A stretch of 64,000 nucleotides of DNA from Cryomorphaceae bacterium (GCA_017858515.1 JAFMBM010000003.1:1-64000), one strand, 5' to 3'; counted from the stretch's first letter, positions 17,822 through 28,274 are shown. Notes: generated by a model not told the origin, from the letters alone. Made by a program: numbers and translations.

Positions 17822-18175
17822 ATGAGTAAACACATTTCAGAAGAACTTGTCGAGCAGATCGTTGAGGGTCTTGAAGAAATAAAAGGGGAAGGAATAACAG
17901 TACTAGATCTTCGATCTATTGAGAACTCTGTTTGTGACTTTTTTGTTATTGCCAATGCACTGTCAGGAACACAAGTTCGGGCTCTAGGCAATTCAGTAGA
18001 AAAAGTGGTGTTCGAAAAGAGTAAAGAGAAGCCTTGGCATGTTGAAGGCCTTGAAAACCTTGAATGGGTTTTAATGGATTATGTTAGTGTAGTTGTGCAT
18101 ATTTTCAGGACTGAAGCACGTGCTTTTTACGATCTAGAAAGTTTATGGGGAGATGCACCTGTAATTGGTGCTTAA
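17822..18175 (+). CDS. rsfS: Ribosome silencing factor RsfS (Iojap)
   Basis: The 117-residue protein has the Iojap signature ITVLDLRSIENSVCDFFVIANALSGTQVRAL and HVEGLENLEWVLMDY..VVVHIF. It binds ribosomal protein uL14 and blocks subunit joining when nutrients are low. It starts at ATG 17822, 44 bases from birA on the other strand, and leads the block continuing into ftsH, whose start lies 11 bases beyond the rsfS stop. Confidence 0.96.
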   Translation: MSKHISEELVEQIVEGLEEIKGEGITVLDLRSIENSVCDFFVIANALSGTQVRALGNSVEKVVFEKSKEKPWHVEGLENLEWVLMDYVSVVVHIFRTEARAFYDLESLWGDAPVIGA

Positions 18176-18186
18176 CAAAGATTAGA

Positions 18187-20226
18187 ATGAGTACAGAAGA
18201 AGAAAAGAATCAGCTTAATAAATTGAAAGAACAATTTTCAAAAGGCAACAAAAGTCCTCAAGGAGGCAATAACGGCAATAAAAGGAATAATTTTTATTGG
18301 ATATATGCAGGTTTACTGGTTCTTTTTATTGGAATCCAAATTATAGGAAGCTTTGGAAATGCAATGAAAATGAGCAACTTCCCTGAGTTTGAAACTATGG
18401 TTAAGGCCGGAGAAGTGAGTAGAGTGAAGATTATAAATCAGAATAACATTGAGATTTATATAACAGAAGATGCTCTTAAGAACAATCCTAAGTACAAGGA
18501 TGTAAAAGAAAAATCAATTGGTGAAGGAATCAATCCAGGACCTCATTACAATTTCGAATATCCGTTTGAAGTATTTGAATCGAATCTAAAGGAGATCTAT
18601 GGAGAAACGGACAACCGCATACGCATAGATTACGAAGAACGTCATGATTACTGGGGCGAGGTATTGGCTTGGATTTTCCCATTATTATTAGTGATCGGGC
18701 TATGGGTCTTTATTATGCGCAGAATGAATTCTGGAGCAGGCGGGGGTCCTGGCGGTCAGATTTTTAATATTGGAAAATCAAAGGCCACCTTATTCGATAA
18801 AGACACCAATGTTAAAACTACCTTTTCCGACGTAGCGGGCTTAGAAGGTGCAAAAGAAGAGGTTGAGGAAATTGTTCAATTTCTTAAGAACCCAGATAAA
18901 TACACCAATCTAGGCGGCAAAATTCCAAAAGGAGCCCTTTTGGTAGGTCCTCCTGGTACAGGAAAAACCCTTCTAGCAAAAGCAGTCGCTGGGGAAGCCA
19001 AAGTGCCATTTTATTCATTGTCTGGATCTGATTTTGTTGAAATGTTTGTTGGTGTCGGAGCTTCTAGAGTTCGAGACTTATTCAAACAGGCGAAAGAGAA
19101 ATCACCTGCTATCATCTTTATAGATGAAATCGATGCCATTGGTAGAGCGCGTGGGAAAAACGCCTTCACAGGCGGAAACGACGAAAGAGAGAACACTCTT
19201 AATCAGCTACTTACTGAGATGGATGGCTTCAATACTAAAGACCATGTTATTGTCCTAGGTGCAACAAATAGGGCAGACATACTGGATAGAGCCTTGATGC
19301 GCGCAGGACGATTTGACCGTCTTGTGTACATAGACCTTCCAGATTTAAGAGAGAGAAAAGAAATTTTCCAGGTTCATTTAAAACCTTTAAAGCTCGGAAC
19401 AGATATAGACATTGATTTTCTCTCAAGACAAACTCCTGGATTTTCAGGTGCAGACATTGCTAACGTTTGTAATGAAGCAGCTTTAATTGCCGCTCGAAAA
19501 GAGAAAACCCAAGTTGAAAAACAAGATTTCCTCGACGCCGTAGACAGAATTGTAGGTGGTTTAGAAAAGAAAGCTAAAATTATTACTCAAAACGAGAAAA
19601 ATGTAATCGCTTACCACGAGGCTGGACATGCCACGGTAAGTTGGATGTTAGAGCACGCGGCCCCTTTAGTAAAGGTAACTATTGTTCCTCGTGGGAGATC
19701 ACTCGGAGCCGCTTGGTATATGCCAGAAGAGCGACATTTATCGAATACCGATCAAATGCTTGACGAAATGTGCGCTGCTTTAGGCGGAAGAGCTGCGGAG
19801 GAAGTTGTGTTTAACAAAATTTCTACGGGTGCACTTTCTGACCTTGAAAAGGTAACCAAGCAAGCGAACTCAATGGTTACGATCTATGGTCTAAATGAGA
19901 AATTAGGTAATATTACTTATTACGATTCATCTGGACAGAATGAATACGGCTTTGGGAAGCCGTACAGCGAGAAAACTGCACAAATAATTGATGAAGAAAT
20001 TCAAAAAATTATTAAAAAACAGTACGAAAGAGCAAAGGAATTACTCAGCGATAACAGGGATAAACTAGATTTATTAGCAAAACTCCTGCTAGAGAAAGAA
20101 GTTATTTTCAAGGAAAATTTAGAGGAAATCTTTGGGAAAAGGCAATGGATTCAAGTTGGTGCCGATGAACTTTCAGATGCACTTAGCCAACAATATAAAA
20201 ATCCTGAAGTAACTTCGGCCCCATAG
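18187..20226 (+). CDS. ftsH: ATP-dependent zinc metalloprotease FtsH
   Basis: The 679-residue protein has a charged N-terminal segment rich in Asn and Lys, two membrane helices (about 35-55 and 155-180) around a periplasmic domain, an AAA+ domain with Walker [14 protein letters not shown] (near 254) and Walker [16 protein letters not shown], and a zinc protease domain with HEAGH (near 477). It degrades misassembled membrane proteins and short-lived regulators. The ATG at 18187 fits the family; the ORF-track start at 18145 lies inside rsfS. Cotranscription with rsfS is likely. Confidence 0.97.
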   Translation: MSTEEEKNQLNKLKEQFSKGNKSPQGGNNGNKRNNFYWIYAGLLVLFIGIQIIGSFGNAMKMSNFPEFETMVKAGEVSRVKIINQNNIEIYITEDALKNNPKYKDVKEKSIGEGINPGPHYNFEYPFEVFESNLKEIYGETDNRIRIDYEERHDYWGEVLAWIFPLLLVIGLWVFIMRRMNSGAGGGPGGQIFNIGKSKATLFDKDTNVKTTFSDVAGLEGAKEEVEEIVQFLKNPDKYTNLGGKIPKGALLVGPPGTGKTLLAKAVAGEAKVPFYSLSGSDFVEMFVGVGASRVRDLFKQAKEKSPAIIFIDEIDAIGRARGKNAFTGGNDERENTLNQLLTEMDGFNTKDHVIVLGATNRADILDRALMRAGRFDRLVYIDLPDLRERKEIFQVHLKPLKLGTDIDIDFLSRQTPGFSGADIANVCNEAALIAARKEKTQVEKQDFLDAVDRIVGGLEKKAKIITQNEKNVIAYHEAGHATVSWMLEHAAPLVKVTIVPRGRSLGAAWYMPEERHLSNTDQMLDEMCAALGGRAAEEVVFNKISTGALSDLEKVTKQANSMVTIYGLNEKLGNITYYDSSGQNEYGFGKPYSEKTAQIIDEEIQKIIKKQYERAKELLSDNRDKLDLLAKLLLEKEVIFKENLEEIFGKRQWIQVGADELSDALSQQYKNPEVTSAP

Positions 20227-20238
20227 GCGAAGAGGTGA

Positions 20239-20268
20239 TTTGCATTTCGATTGCAACTGTTACCTTAG
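20239..20268 (+). promoter_or_regulatory. Possible promoter before the LUD-domain gene
   Basis: TTTG at 20239-20242 and TACCTTAG at 20261-20268 are separated by 18 bases. The -7 element has one mismatch to TAnnTTTG. It ends 7 bases before the ATG at 20276, which would give a nearly leaderless transcript. Confidence 0.4.
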
Positions 20269-20275
20269 TTGCCGA

Positions 20276-20902
20276 ATGGGAAAGAATAAAAAGAGTGAAA
20301 TCGGCGTGATTAAACGCTTCCTAAAAATGCTAAGTGGCGAACCTGATTCTAATGAGAGTCAGGAAGAGCAACTTTTGAAAATAGACGAAAACGATCCTAT
20401 AGATGTTCGCTTTGCTAAGCGGTTCAATCATGAGGGCGGTAAATTCGTCTATTGTCAGAATATGGAGGAAGTTCAGCGTAGCCTGAGAATGATTGCTTCA
20501 GAACTAGAAGCAAAATCTTTTTATTGCCCTAATCCAGCCATTCGAGAGCAATTTAAAGAGTGTGATTTGTCTTTTACAGATTCAGAGTCTGCGACTGTTT
20601 TTATAACGGATTGCGAATGCTTGGTTGCTTTTATTGGGGCCGTTATGATCTCATCTAAACAAATGATGGGAAAAAAACTGGATCAACTTCCTGGAAAATA
20701 TATCGTTGTCGCGAACACCTCTCAATTTGTAGATAAGCTTAATGCCGGGCTTACTATGATTCGCGAAAAGCACTCGGGTAGAATCCCAAATCAAATCACC
20801 ACTTTACACGCTCCCTTACACAGGATAGAACTCGGTAATGAGGCGTCTACAACATCAAGAAAAGAACTATTCTTGCTTCTTCTTGAAGAATCCATCGCAT
20901 GA
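20276..20902 (+). CDS. LUD-domain protein (LutC/YkgG family)
   Basis: The 208-residue protein has a basic N terminus and a LutC-type LUD domain (about 60-205) with ESATVFITDCECLVAFIGAVMISSKQ and PGKYIVVANTSQFVDKL. LutC takes part in lactate oxidation with LutA and LutB in Bacillus. Neither partner is present here, and stand-alone LUD proteins next to ftsH and cdsA have no proven role that I know of. The start at ATG 20276 avoids a Cys-rich extension that crosses the promoter. Its stop overlaps the cdsA start by 4 bases. Confidence 0.75.
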   Translation: MGKNKKSEIGVIKRFLKMLSGEPDSNESQEEQLLKIDENDPIDVRFAKRFNHEGGKFVYCQNMEEVQRSLRMIASELEAKSFYCPNPAIREQFKECDLSFTDSESATVFITDCECLVAFIGAVMISSKQMMGKKLDQLPGKYIVVANTSQFVDKLNAGLTMIREKHSGRIPNQITTLHAPLHRIELGNEASTTSRKELFLLLLEESIA

Positions 20903-21729
20903 ACAATTTCACCAAACGCACGCTATCTGGCATTCTTTACGTCCTTATTCTTTTAAGTGGAATATGGTGGAAACCTCAAGGCTTTGTCCTTATGTTGTAC
21001 ATACTACAGTTGATGTGTGCAATTGAGACTTTAACACTGTTAAACCTCAACCGTGTCCTCCCAAGAAGCTTAGCTATTCTTGTAGGTTTACTTGCTTTTA
21101 TTATCTCTGCACAAGTATTTTACGGAAATATTGTCCTTGGCGAACGTTGGCTATTGCCGCTGCTGTTCATTCTAGCGATCGCACATGTTGCAGCGCTAGC
21201 AGTATTAACTTTCATAAAGAGTCCTCGTGTCCGTTTAGTCAAAGTAGATTGGATTCACGCCACTCTCTATACTCTATTTCCTTTTACGGTACCGATGCTT
21301 GTCTTCGACATGAATGATCCGTGGTATATGCATTTTATGACTCTTACATTCGTTCTTATTTGGGTGAATGATACCTTCGCCTTTCTCTTTGGAAAAATGC
21401 TGGGTAAAACACTCTTAATTCCAAGACTATCTCCCAAGAAAACTTTTGAAGGATTGGCAGGAGGGGTAATTATGACCTTTATTGTTGCAATATTTATCAT
21501 TCCCTACTTCTCTGATCGCCTCTCTCCTCTAGCCCTCTCAGGTATGGCCGCCATAACCGTGGTATTTGGAAATATTGGGGATCTATACGAATCTAAGATG
21601 AAGCGACGCGCAGATGTTAAAGACTCAGGAAATCTTATACCAGGACATGGAGGAATTTTAGATCGCCTCGATAGTTATTTATTGATCATGCCTGCCGCCA
21701 GCGCATTCATTTACTTTATCCTACCCTAA
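20899..21729 (+). CDS. cdsA: Phosphatidate cytidylyltransferase
   Basis: The 276-residue membrane protein has about eight helices and the CdsA signature near the C terminus: SKMKRRADVKDSGNLIPGHGGILDRLDS. It makes CDP-diacylglycerol, the precursor of phosphatidylserine, phosphatidylethanolamine and acidic phospholipids. It is followed after one base by psd, so two steps of phosphatidylethanolamine synthesis are encoded side by side; the pssA gene that links them is not in this window. Confidence 0.96.
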   Translation: MNNFTKRTLSGILYVLILLSGIWWKPQGFVLMLYILQLMCAIETLTLLNLNRVLPRSLAILVGLLAFIISAQVFYGNIVLGERWLLPLLFILAIAHVAALAVLTFIKSPRVRLVKVDWIHATLYTLFPFTVPMLVFDMNDPWYMHFMTLTFVLIWVNDTFAFLFGKMLGKTLLIPRLSPKKTFEGLAGGVIMTFIVAIFIIPYFSDRLSPLALSGMAAITVVFGNIGDLYESKMKRRADVKDSGNLIPGHGGILDRLDSYLLIMPAASAFIYFILP

Positions 21730-21730
21730 T

Positions 21731-22393
21731 ATGATTCATAAGGAAGGGCGCATGCCTATCTTGCTTTTGTTGCTGGTTTTTGGAGGAATCTACCTTTTCT
21801 TGGAAAATATTTGGCCTGTAAACAGACTAGTAACTACTGTTTTCTTGCTAATCTTCATTTTTCTAATTGGATTTTTTCTACAGTTCTTTCGCAACCCTAA
21901 GAGATATAGCAACACAGCAGAAAATGAGCTAATTGCTCCAGCCGATGGCAAAGTTGTAATTATTGAGAAAGTTCTAGAAACAGAGTATTTCGAAGACGAA
22001 AGAATGCAGGTTTCCATTTTCATGTCTCCGATTAACGTGCATGTTAACCGATTTCCACTTAACGGAATAGTGCGATACTCTAAATATCACAAGGGCAAGT
22101 TTTTAGTAGCATGGAATCCCAAATCTTCTTTGTTGAACGAAAGAACCACTGTAGTTGTAGAACCAAAAGAGCATGAAGCCATCCTCTATCGTCAAATTGC
22201 TGGAGCTTTGGCTAGAAGGATTATAAACTATGCTAAAGAAGGTATGATAGCTAAAAAAGGCTCAGATTCTGGATTTATACGATTTGGATCTAGAGTTGAT
22301 TTACTTTTACCATTGGAATCTGAAATCTTAGTTAATATTGGAGATATTATGAAAGGCGGAGAAACCATTGTTGCACGCATTCCTAAAAAGTAA
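21731..22393 (+). CDS. psd: Phosphatidylserine decarboxylase proenzyme, short type
   Basis: The 220-residue protein has two N-terminal membrane helices, the PSD motif NPKRYS..AENELIAPADGKVVIIEKV, MSPINVHVNRFPLNGIV and the self-cleavage site FIRFGSRVDLLLP, where the serine of GS becomes the pyruvoyl group. It converts phosphatidylserine to phosphatidylethanolamine. The short form is standard for Bacteroidota. It is packed between cdsA (1-base gap) and the ACBP gene (17-base gap). Confidence 0.94.
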   Translation: MIHKEGRMPILLLLLVFGGIYLFLENIWPVNRLVTTVFLLIFIFLIGFFLQFFRNPKRYSNTAENELIAPADGKVVIIEKVLETEYFEDERMQVSIFMSPINVHVNRFPLNGIVRYSKYHKGKFLVAWNPKSSLLNERTTVVVEPKEHEAILYRQIAGALARRIINYAKEGMIAKKGSDSGFIRFGSRVDLLLPLESEILVNIGDIMKGGETIVARIPKK

Positions 22394-22410
22394 TACGGTC
22401 TTTATCATTG

Positions 22411-22704
22411 ATGAATCAAGAAGAAATAAAAGATTTAGACTCTGTCTTTGAAGAGCATGTTCGCCTTGGCAATTCAATGCCCCCACAAACGGCCGACAAT
22501 ATGCTCATAGCCTATGCTTATTTCAAGCAAGCTAGTGAGGGTGACAATACACATGAACGACCCACCCATTCGGATGTTATCCGCACTTTTAAACACGATT
22601 CTTGGAAAAGGCTTGCTGGTATGGATCAGATAGAGGCAAAAAAGCTCTATATCAAGCACATAAAAATGTTAATTCAAATTTCTAAGGAAGAAGGCAGACT
22701 TTAA
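22411..22704 (+). CDS. Acyl-CoA-binding protein (ACBP) family
   Basis: The 97-residue protein matches the four-helix ACBP fold in order: LDSVFEEHVRLGNSMPP, the YAYFKQASEGD motif (YxxYKQATxGD in the family), RPTHSDV, and HDSWKRLAGMDQIEAKKLYI (KWDAWxxLxGMSxxEAxxxYI). ACBPs bind long-chain acyl-CoA with high affinity and are common in eukaryotes but patchy in bacteria. The position after cdsA and psd suggests a role in supplying acyl chains for phospholipids. I use ATG 22411; the ORF track begins at a TTG one codon earlier. It converges on cmk, overlapping by 4 bases. Confidence 0.85.
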   Translation: MNQEEIKDLDSVFEEHVRLGNSMPPQTADNMLIAYAYFKQASEGDNTHERPTHSDVIRTFKHDSWKRLAGMDQIEAKKLYIKHIKMLIQISKEEGRL

Positions 22705-23402
22705 CCTAGGGCCTTTTCTTTGCGTTTTGCAATAATCTCTAAAACCCAAATTAGCTGCTCTTTTTCATTCAAATTTGAATTGTCAAGTTCAATGGCATCA
22801 TCAGCTTTCAATAAAGGACTATCCAATCTCTCTTGATCTTGTTTATCTCTTTTTAATAAATTTTCTTTAACCTCTTCTCGGTCTACAACTGTTCCCTTAG
22901 ACCTTAACTCAGCATACCTTCTTTCGGTTCTTATATCCGGATCTGCCGTCATATATAACTTTAACTCAGCATTGGGGAATACAACAGTTCCAATATCTCT
23001 ACCATCCATTACAACTGAGCCTTCTGAACCCATTCTTTGCTGATCCTTTACCATGGCTTTGCGAACTTGCGATATAGAACTCACTATACTTACCACGGAA
23101 TTAACCTCCATCGAACGCAAATCTTTTTCAACCTCCTTGCCATTCAAATATATTTCAGATTCTCCAGAGTTCACATTGTACTGAAATTCAATTTTAATGA
23201 ATTCCAAAGCATCAACTATTCCTTGTACATCCACCTCAGAATCTGAACGTATTAGACCATTTTCTATTCCATACAGCGCTACTGCCCTGTACATTGCACC
23301 GCTATCGACATACTTATACCCAAGTTCCCGAGCAATTGCTTTGGCTAAGGTACTCTTCCCCGTACTTGAAAAGCCGTCAACGGCAATGGTGAACCCTTTC
23401 AT
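22701..23402 (-). CDS. cmk: (d)CMP kinase
   Basis: The 233-residue protein opens with a nucleotide-binding loop, VDGFSSTGKSTLAKAIA, and has the CMK signatures YVDSGAMYRAVALY, VVMDGRDIGTVVFPNAELKLYMTA and RRYAEL. It phosphorylates CMP and dCMP. Its ATG directly follows the porQ stop with no gap, so the two are co-translated from the lon-porQ-cmk strand. Confidence 0.96.
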   Translation of the reverse strand: MKGFTIAVDGFSSTGKSTLAKAIARELGYKYVDSGAMYRAVALYGIENGLIRSDSEVDVQGIVDALEFIKIEFQYNVNSGESEIYLNGKEVEKDLRSMEVNSVVSIVSSISQVRKAMVKDQQRMGSEGSVVMDGRDIGTVVFPNAELKLYMTADPDIRTERRYAELRSKGTVVDREEVKENLLKRDKQDQERLDSPLLKADDAIELDNSNLNEKEQLIWVLEIIAKRKEKALG

Positions 23403-24431
23403 CTACTTCTTTTTATACTTGTCTATATCTATTGTTAAACCTACCTGATTGGTGGCCCCCGCTACATGATGTATTGATCTAGAATAATTAAAAAATGTTT
23501 TAAAAATTCGAATTCCAAATCCAAAAGACAATCCAGCAGACGACCTTCTTGTAAGCATACTCATTTCCGCTCTTCTGCGAAAACTATAGGCTGTATGAAA
23601 ATGAAAACCTGGAACCATCTGAAACTCTGCTCCAATTAAAACATGCCTCATAAACATTTGACCAAAAGAAACTTTCTGATCTAAGAATTCTCCTGTTAGA
23701 GGATCAACTTGACTGAGATTTGGATTGAAATAACTCAAATCCCACCTCTGCAAATGTTCTAAGGTTACATGCCATCGAAATGGCATGTGTTCAAATTTAT
23801 TAGACACCCCAAACTGTATCTCGAAGGGAAGAGGCTCCTTAACCCCAGAATAGGTAGTCAATTGGGTGCCCATATTCCTTAATAACAGTGAGAATGTAAT
23901 ATTTTTTTCTGGAATTCGATAGCTTGCGGCCACATCGGCAGCCAGCCCCCAGGACGTGTACGATTCTAAAACTGAATTTATTATTTTGAATTGAATTCCA
24001 ATATTCCAGTTGGTATCAATTTGTCTTGAAGCAGATAGAAGAAACGCATAATCAGCAGCTGTAAATGAACCTGTGATAATGCCTTGAAAATTTGCAGCAT
24101 CGAATTGGCCATAGTTCAAGTATTTCATACCCGCTTGAAAAGTGGCCCATCCTTTTTTATGATAAACATAGCTCGCTTCAGCACTGCTAATACCAACGGG
24201 AAAATTTAGATTGCTTATTGCAATCTGATTGTGCATAGACGGACGTAACATTGACGGATTCGCCAAAGCAAAATTTAAGTCGTTCTCATCAAATGCAACC
24301 GCTTTCGAACCCAAACCCGCCAAGCGAGGAGAAGAAACTACATCGAGAAAATTGTAAACACCACGCCCTCCAATCTGGGCTTCAGATCTGATAAACAGCA
24401 ATATAAAAGCAAAAGAAAGGAGAATCCTCAT
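23403..24431 (-). CDS. porQ: Type IX secretion system outer-membrane protein PorQ
   Basis: From ATG 24431 the 342-residue protein has a signal peptide (RILLSFAFILLFIRSEA|Q) and the PorQ/PorV-like barrel pattern: GGRGVYNFLDVVSSPRLAGLG, NLNFALANPSMLRPSM, SYVYHKKGWATFQAGM. In Porphyromonas PorQ is part of the attachment complex that fixes type IX cargo to the cell surface. Its presence supports T9SS export of the C-terminal-domain proteins seen elsewhere in this window. The ORF-track start at 24479 adds 16 residues without a signal-peptide rationale. Confidence 0.9.
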   Translation of the reverse strand: MRILLSFAFILLFIRSEAQIGGRGVYNFLDVVSSPRLAGLGSKAVAFDENDLNFALANPSMLRPSMHNQIAISNLNFPVGISSAEASYVYHKKGWATFQAGMKYLNYGQFDAANFQGIITGSFTAADYAFLLSASRQIDTNWNIGIQFKIINSVLESYTSWGLAADVAASYRIPEKNITFSLLLRNMGTQLTTYSGVKEPLPFEIQFGVSNKFEHMPFRWHVTLEHLQRWDLSYFNPNLSQVDPLTGEFLDQKVSFGQMFMRHVLIGAEFQMVPGFHFHTAYSFRRRAEMSMLTRRSSAGLSFGFGIRIFKTFFNYSRSIHHVAGATNQVGLTIDIDKYKKK

Positions 24432-24484
24432 GGTCTGCAAATTAGACATCACAAGGCAGAAACGCGTAGTTATTCTCAAGATTG

Positions 24485-26941
24485 TTATGAAAGGGAGATT
24501 GGCTTATCAACTTTTAACTTTAGCAACGCTCTATCCGTCACTTCATTCATCCATTTTACGTAAGAAAACACAAGACCCTTTGTATAAACCTCACCCATTT
24601 CCTCTACATCCTTGCGGTTGTCTTCACACAAAATTATCTCAGTAATTCCAGCTCTTTTTGCTGCTAAAATCTTCTCTTTAATACCCCCAACAGGAAGCAC
24701 CTTTCCTCTTAATGTAATCTCTCCAGTCATGGCAATTTTACCTCTAACCTTTTGCTGGGTAAAGAGAGAAGCCAAAGCCGTTAACATAGTTACTCCCGCT
24801 GAAGGTCCATCTTTAGGAGTTGCACCTTCTGGAACATGAATATAAACATCCCAATTCTTGAATGTATCCGATACAATACCAAAATCGTCGGCATGAGATT
24901 TTAAATAAGCCATGGCAATAGAGGCCGATTCTTTCATAACATCACCCAAATTTCCAGTAACAGTCATTTTACCTGTTCCCCTACTCAATGCAGATTCTAT
25001 AAAAAGTATATCTCCACCTACTGGCGTCCATGCCAATCCTGTTACCACACCTGCGACATCATTTCCTTGATACTTATCCCTATTTAGTCTCTCAGGACCT
25101 AGTATTTTCGAGATCTCTTCAAGAGACGGTGAAGGATGGTATTCCTCACCTGTTGCAACCTTCATAGCCAAGTTTCGCACAATCTTAGCAATTGTTTTTT
25201 CTAAGCCTCTTACGCCTGATTCCCGCGTATATCCTTCTACAATAAGGTCCAAAACCTTCTTAGACAATTTTAAATCACCCCTTTTTAAACCATGTTCTTC
25301 CAATTGTTTTGGAAGAAGATATTTCAAGGCAATCTCAATCTTTTCTTCCATTGTATAGCCGGTAATCTCAATGATTTCCATTCTATCGCGGAGAGCAGGC
25401 TGGATGGAGCCCAAATTATTGGCTGTTGCAATAAATAAAACCTTAGAAAGGTCATATCCCAATTCAACAAAATTATCCGTGAAGTTATTATTCTGTTCTG
25501 GATCTAAAACCTCAAGCATTGCACTAGATGGATCTCCTTGTCCACCGTAGGAAATCTTATCAATTTCATCGAGTACGAAAACTGGGTTTGAAGTACCTGC
25601 CTTTTTTACGGATTGAATAATTCTTCCCGGCATTGCGCCTATATAGGTTTTTCTATGCCCTCTTATTTCGGCTTCATCTCTAAGACCGCCCAATGCCACT
25701 CGGATGTATTTTCTATTCAATGCTTTTGCAATCGATTTCCCTAAAGAAGTCTTTCCTACACCCGGAGGCCCGTATAAACACAATATGGGAGATTTCATAT
25801 CTCCTTTTAACTTTAAAACGGCTAGATACTCTAGAATTCGTTCTTTCACTTTTTCAAGACCAAAATGATCTTTATCCAAAATCTTTCTCGCCTTTACTAA
25901 ATCAAAATCATCTTTAGAAACATGATTCCACGGCAACTCAAGAAGCAATTCTAGATAGTTTCGCTGAACCGAATACTCAGGCATTTGAGGATTGGTTCTC
26001 TGAAGCTTAGAAAGCTCTTTGTCAAACGTTTTTGCCACCTCTTCTGGCCATTTCTTTTTTGAAGATTTCTGCCTTAATTCTTCTACCTCAATCTCGTAAG
26101 AGTTTCCGCCTAACTCTTCTTGGATAGTTTTCATTTGTTGATGTAGAAAATACTCCCTTTGTTGTTGGTCGAATTCTGTCTTAACTTTCGATTGTATTTC
26201 ATTTTTCATTTCGAGCATTTGAAGCTCGGTAGTCAAATGACGCAAAACAGAATTGGCCCGCTTGGAAAGATCTATTTCTTCTAAAAGCGCTTGCTTTCCT
26301 TCCACCTCTAAGTTCATGTTTGAAGCAATGAAGTTTACCAAAAATGCATTGCTTTCTATACTCCGGACGGCAATAGAGGCTTCCGAAGGAATATTGGGTG
26401 ACTCTCTAATGATGGTAAGGGCCATATCCTTAACCGAATCTATTAGGGCCTTGAAGGCCTGGGTCTCTTTCTTGGGTCTCTTTTCATTAAGCGGATGAAT
26501 CCTTCCTCTTAAATAAGGCTCAGTTTCCGTAATTTCATCTAACACAAACCTTCTTTTGCCTTGGATGATAACCGTAGTATTTCCATCTGGCATTTTGAAA
26601 AGCTTAATAATTTTAGCCAGTGTTCCCACTCCAAACAAGCCGCTGGGTGTAGGATCTTCATCGTTCATATCGCGTTGCGCAATAATACCAATGACCCCTT
26701 TTGTCTTTTGAGCTTCTTGTAAAAGCTTAATTGACTTATCTCTTCCAGCCGTAATTGGAATAACTACACCAGGGAACAAAACCGTGTTGCGTAGAGGAAG
26801 AATTGGAACCTCCTCAGGCAAATCATCGCTTTCCATAGCCGACTCATCATCAGCCGACATGAGAGGTATAAAATCAGGATCGCTATCCGATTTAGAAATA
26901 AAGAAATTGTGGAAATTCAAAATATCTTCAGGTAAATTCAT
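24485..26941 (-). CDS. lon: ATP-dependent protease Lon
   Basis: The 818-residue protein has the LonA layout: an N-terminal substrate domain beginning [18 protein letters not shown], an AAA+ module with Walker [16 protein letters not shown], and a serine protease domain with catalytic Ser in [12 protein letters not shown] (near 715) and Lys in [17 protein letters not shown]. It degrades misfolded and regulatory proteins in the cytoplasm. An acidic leader of about 35 residues precedes the LAN domain. porQ and cmk lie downstream on the same strand; the 53-base gap to porQ holds no evident terminator. Confidence 0.97.
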   Translation of the reverse strand: MNLPEDILNFHNFFISKSDSDPDFIPLMSADDESAMESDDLPEEVPILPLRNTVLFPGVVIPITAGRDKSIKLLQEAQKTKGVIGIIAQRDMNDEDPTPSGLFGVGTLAKIIKLFKMPDGNTTVIIQGKRRFVLDEITETEPYLRGRIHPLNEKRPKKETQAFKALIDSVKDMALTIIRESPNIPSEASIAVRSIESNAFLVNFIASNMNLEVEGKQALLEEIDLSKRANSVLRHLTTELQMLEMKNEIQSKVKTEFDQQQREYFLHQQMKTIQEELGGNSYEIEVEELRQKSSKKKWPEEVAKTFDKELSKLQRTNPQMPEYSVQRNYLELLLELPWNHVSKDDFDLVKARKILDKDHFGLEKVKERILEYLAVLKLKGDMKSPILCLYGPPGVGKTSLGKSIAKALNRKYIRVALGGLRDEAEIRGHRKTYIGAMPGRIIQSVKKAGTSNPVFVLDEIDKISYGGQGDPSSAMLEVLDPEQNNNFTDNFVELGYDLSKVLFIATANNLGSIQPALRDRMEIIEITGYTMEEKIEIALKYLLPKQLEEHGLKRGDLKLSKKVLDLIVEGYTRESGVRGLEKTIAKIVRNLAMKVATGEEYHPSPSLEEISKILGPERLNRDKYQGNDVAGVVTGLAWTPVGGDILFIESALSRGTGKMTVTGNLGDVMKESASIAMAYLKSHADDFGIVSDTFKNWDVYIHVPEGATPKDGPSAGVTMLTALASLFTQQKVRGKIAMTGEITLRGKVLPVGGIKEKILAAKRAGITEIILCEDNRKDVEEMGEVYTKGLVFSYVKWMNEVTDRALLKLKVDKPISLS

Positions 26942-27020
26942 TGAGTCAATGTGTCAGTAAACCCAATAAATCTTGGGTAGATGCTAATAAAACAAGCTAT
27001 GTGCCGAAAATAGAAACCCG

Positions 27021-28196
27021 TCAGTTTGACTGACCTTCTCCATTCAACGAGTAAACTTCCTTTAATATTTCTATTTCTATACTATCTAATTCAATTCCCC
27101 TACGGGCCATCATTCTATCTGCCGTTTCCATTGCCTTTTCGAAACGATAGGGAATTAAACCCGAAGCTCCACCCCAGCTAAAAGAAGGAATGTAATTCCT
27201 TGGAAAACCAGAACCGAAGATATTACTAGAAACACCCACGATAGTGCCTGTATTAAACATTGTGTTAATACCACTCTTGGAGTGATCTCCCATTATCAAT
27301 CCGCAGAATTGTTGCCCAGTTGAGATGAATTTCTTCTCGACATAACTCCAAATCTTTACTTCGTCGTAGTTATTTTTAAGGTTTGAGTTATTTGTATCGG
27401 CGCCTAGATTACACCATTCACCCAATACCGCATTGCCCAAAAAACCATCATGGCCTTTATTGGAATATCCGAAAAGTATAGAGTTATTAATCTCTCCACC
27501 TGCCTTGCAATATGGCCCTAAGGTTGTTGCTCCATATATTTTGGCACCCATCTTTAATTGACTATGTTCTGCCAAGGCAAGTCCTCCTCGAATCATACAC
27601 CCTTCCAAAATAGAAGCTTCATCGCCAACATAGATGGACCCTGTATTCGCATTTAAAATACTGGCTTCAACGGAGGCGGAAGGTTCTAAAAATATCCTTC
27701 CTCCTAAAACAGTATTACTCTTAGATATCTCAGCACTTTCCCGACCTTTTGTCAGTCGATCAAAGTCATGTTCAAGCTCTGCTCCATTTTCTGCAAACAG
27801 TTGCCATGGAAAACGACATAGCCTAAAATCACCGAGAAATGGAATCTCTTCAACACCTGAAGGCAAATCAACATCCTCCCAAGACTGAGTTGACATAAAT
27901 CCAAGAAGAGCATTCTCTGCTACCAAAGCTTGTCCATCTTCTAACTCTACAAGAGAATCAATTAATTCCGGACTAGGACATAGTCCTCCATTAACGTATA
28001 GGTTTAGTCCAGTAGGTTGATGAGGGTATTTTCTCTGCAGATATTCTACAGTACGAAAAGATGGGGGAAGCCCCATATCCTTCTCCCATTTTTCTGAAAT
28101 GGTAAGTATGCCCCAGCGCAAAAGGCCCATGGGCCTAGTAAATGTCAGTGGGAGCAATTGATCTCGTTCTTTTCCGTCGAAGAGGATTAAGTTCAT
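27021..28196 (-). CDS. GlmU-like sugar nucleotidyltransferase/acyltransferase (Bacteroidetes type)
   Basis: The 391-residue protein starts with NLILFDGKERDQLLPLTFTRPMG, the opening of the alternative GlmU family of Bacteroidota. A reduced nucleotidyltransferase-like N-terminal half is followed by a left-handed beta-helix of hexapeptide repeats (about 150-330; e.g. GDEASILEGCMIRGGLALAE and NAVLGEWCNLGADTNNSN). By family it is proposed to make UDP-N-acetylglucosamine. The classical GlmU loop GxGTRM is missing, so catalysis may differ. It follows rpmE, with the terminator between them. Confidence 0.82.
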   Translation of the reverse strand: MNLILFDGKERDQLLPLTFTRPMGLLRWGILTISEKWEKDMGLPPSFRTVEYLQRKYPHQPTGLNLYVNGGLCPSPELIDSLVELEDGQALVAENALLGFMSTQSWEDVDLPSGVEEIPFLGDFRLCRFPWQLFAENGAELEHDFDRLTKGRESAEISKSNTVLGGRIFLEPSASVEASILNANTGSIYVGDEASILEGCMIRGGLALAEHSQLKMGAKIYGATTLGPYCKAGGEINNSILFGYSNKGHDGFLGNAVLGEWCNLGADTNNSNLKNNYDEVKIWSYVEKKFISTGQQFCGLIMGDHSKSGINTMFNTGTIVGVSSNIFGSGFPRNYIPSFSWGGASGLIPYRFEKAMETADRMMARRGIELDSIEIEILKEVYSLNGEGQSN

Positions 28197-28224
28197 ATTT
28201 TGAAAATTGAAAGTGCGTAAAATA

Positions 28225-28252
28225 GAAAAAGCCTCCTTAAAAAGGAGGCTTC
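28225..28252 (-). terminator. Terminator downstream of rpmE
   Basis: On the minus strand a 9-bp stem (AGCCTCCTT/AAGGAGGCT) is followed by TTTTT. It lies 23 bases past the rpmE stop and 29 bases before the GlmU-like start, so it separates the two transcripts or lowers read-through. Confidence 0.8.
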
Positions 28253-28274
28253 TTGTATTATCAAATGTCGAAAT

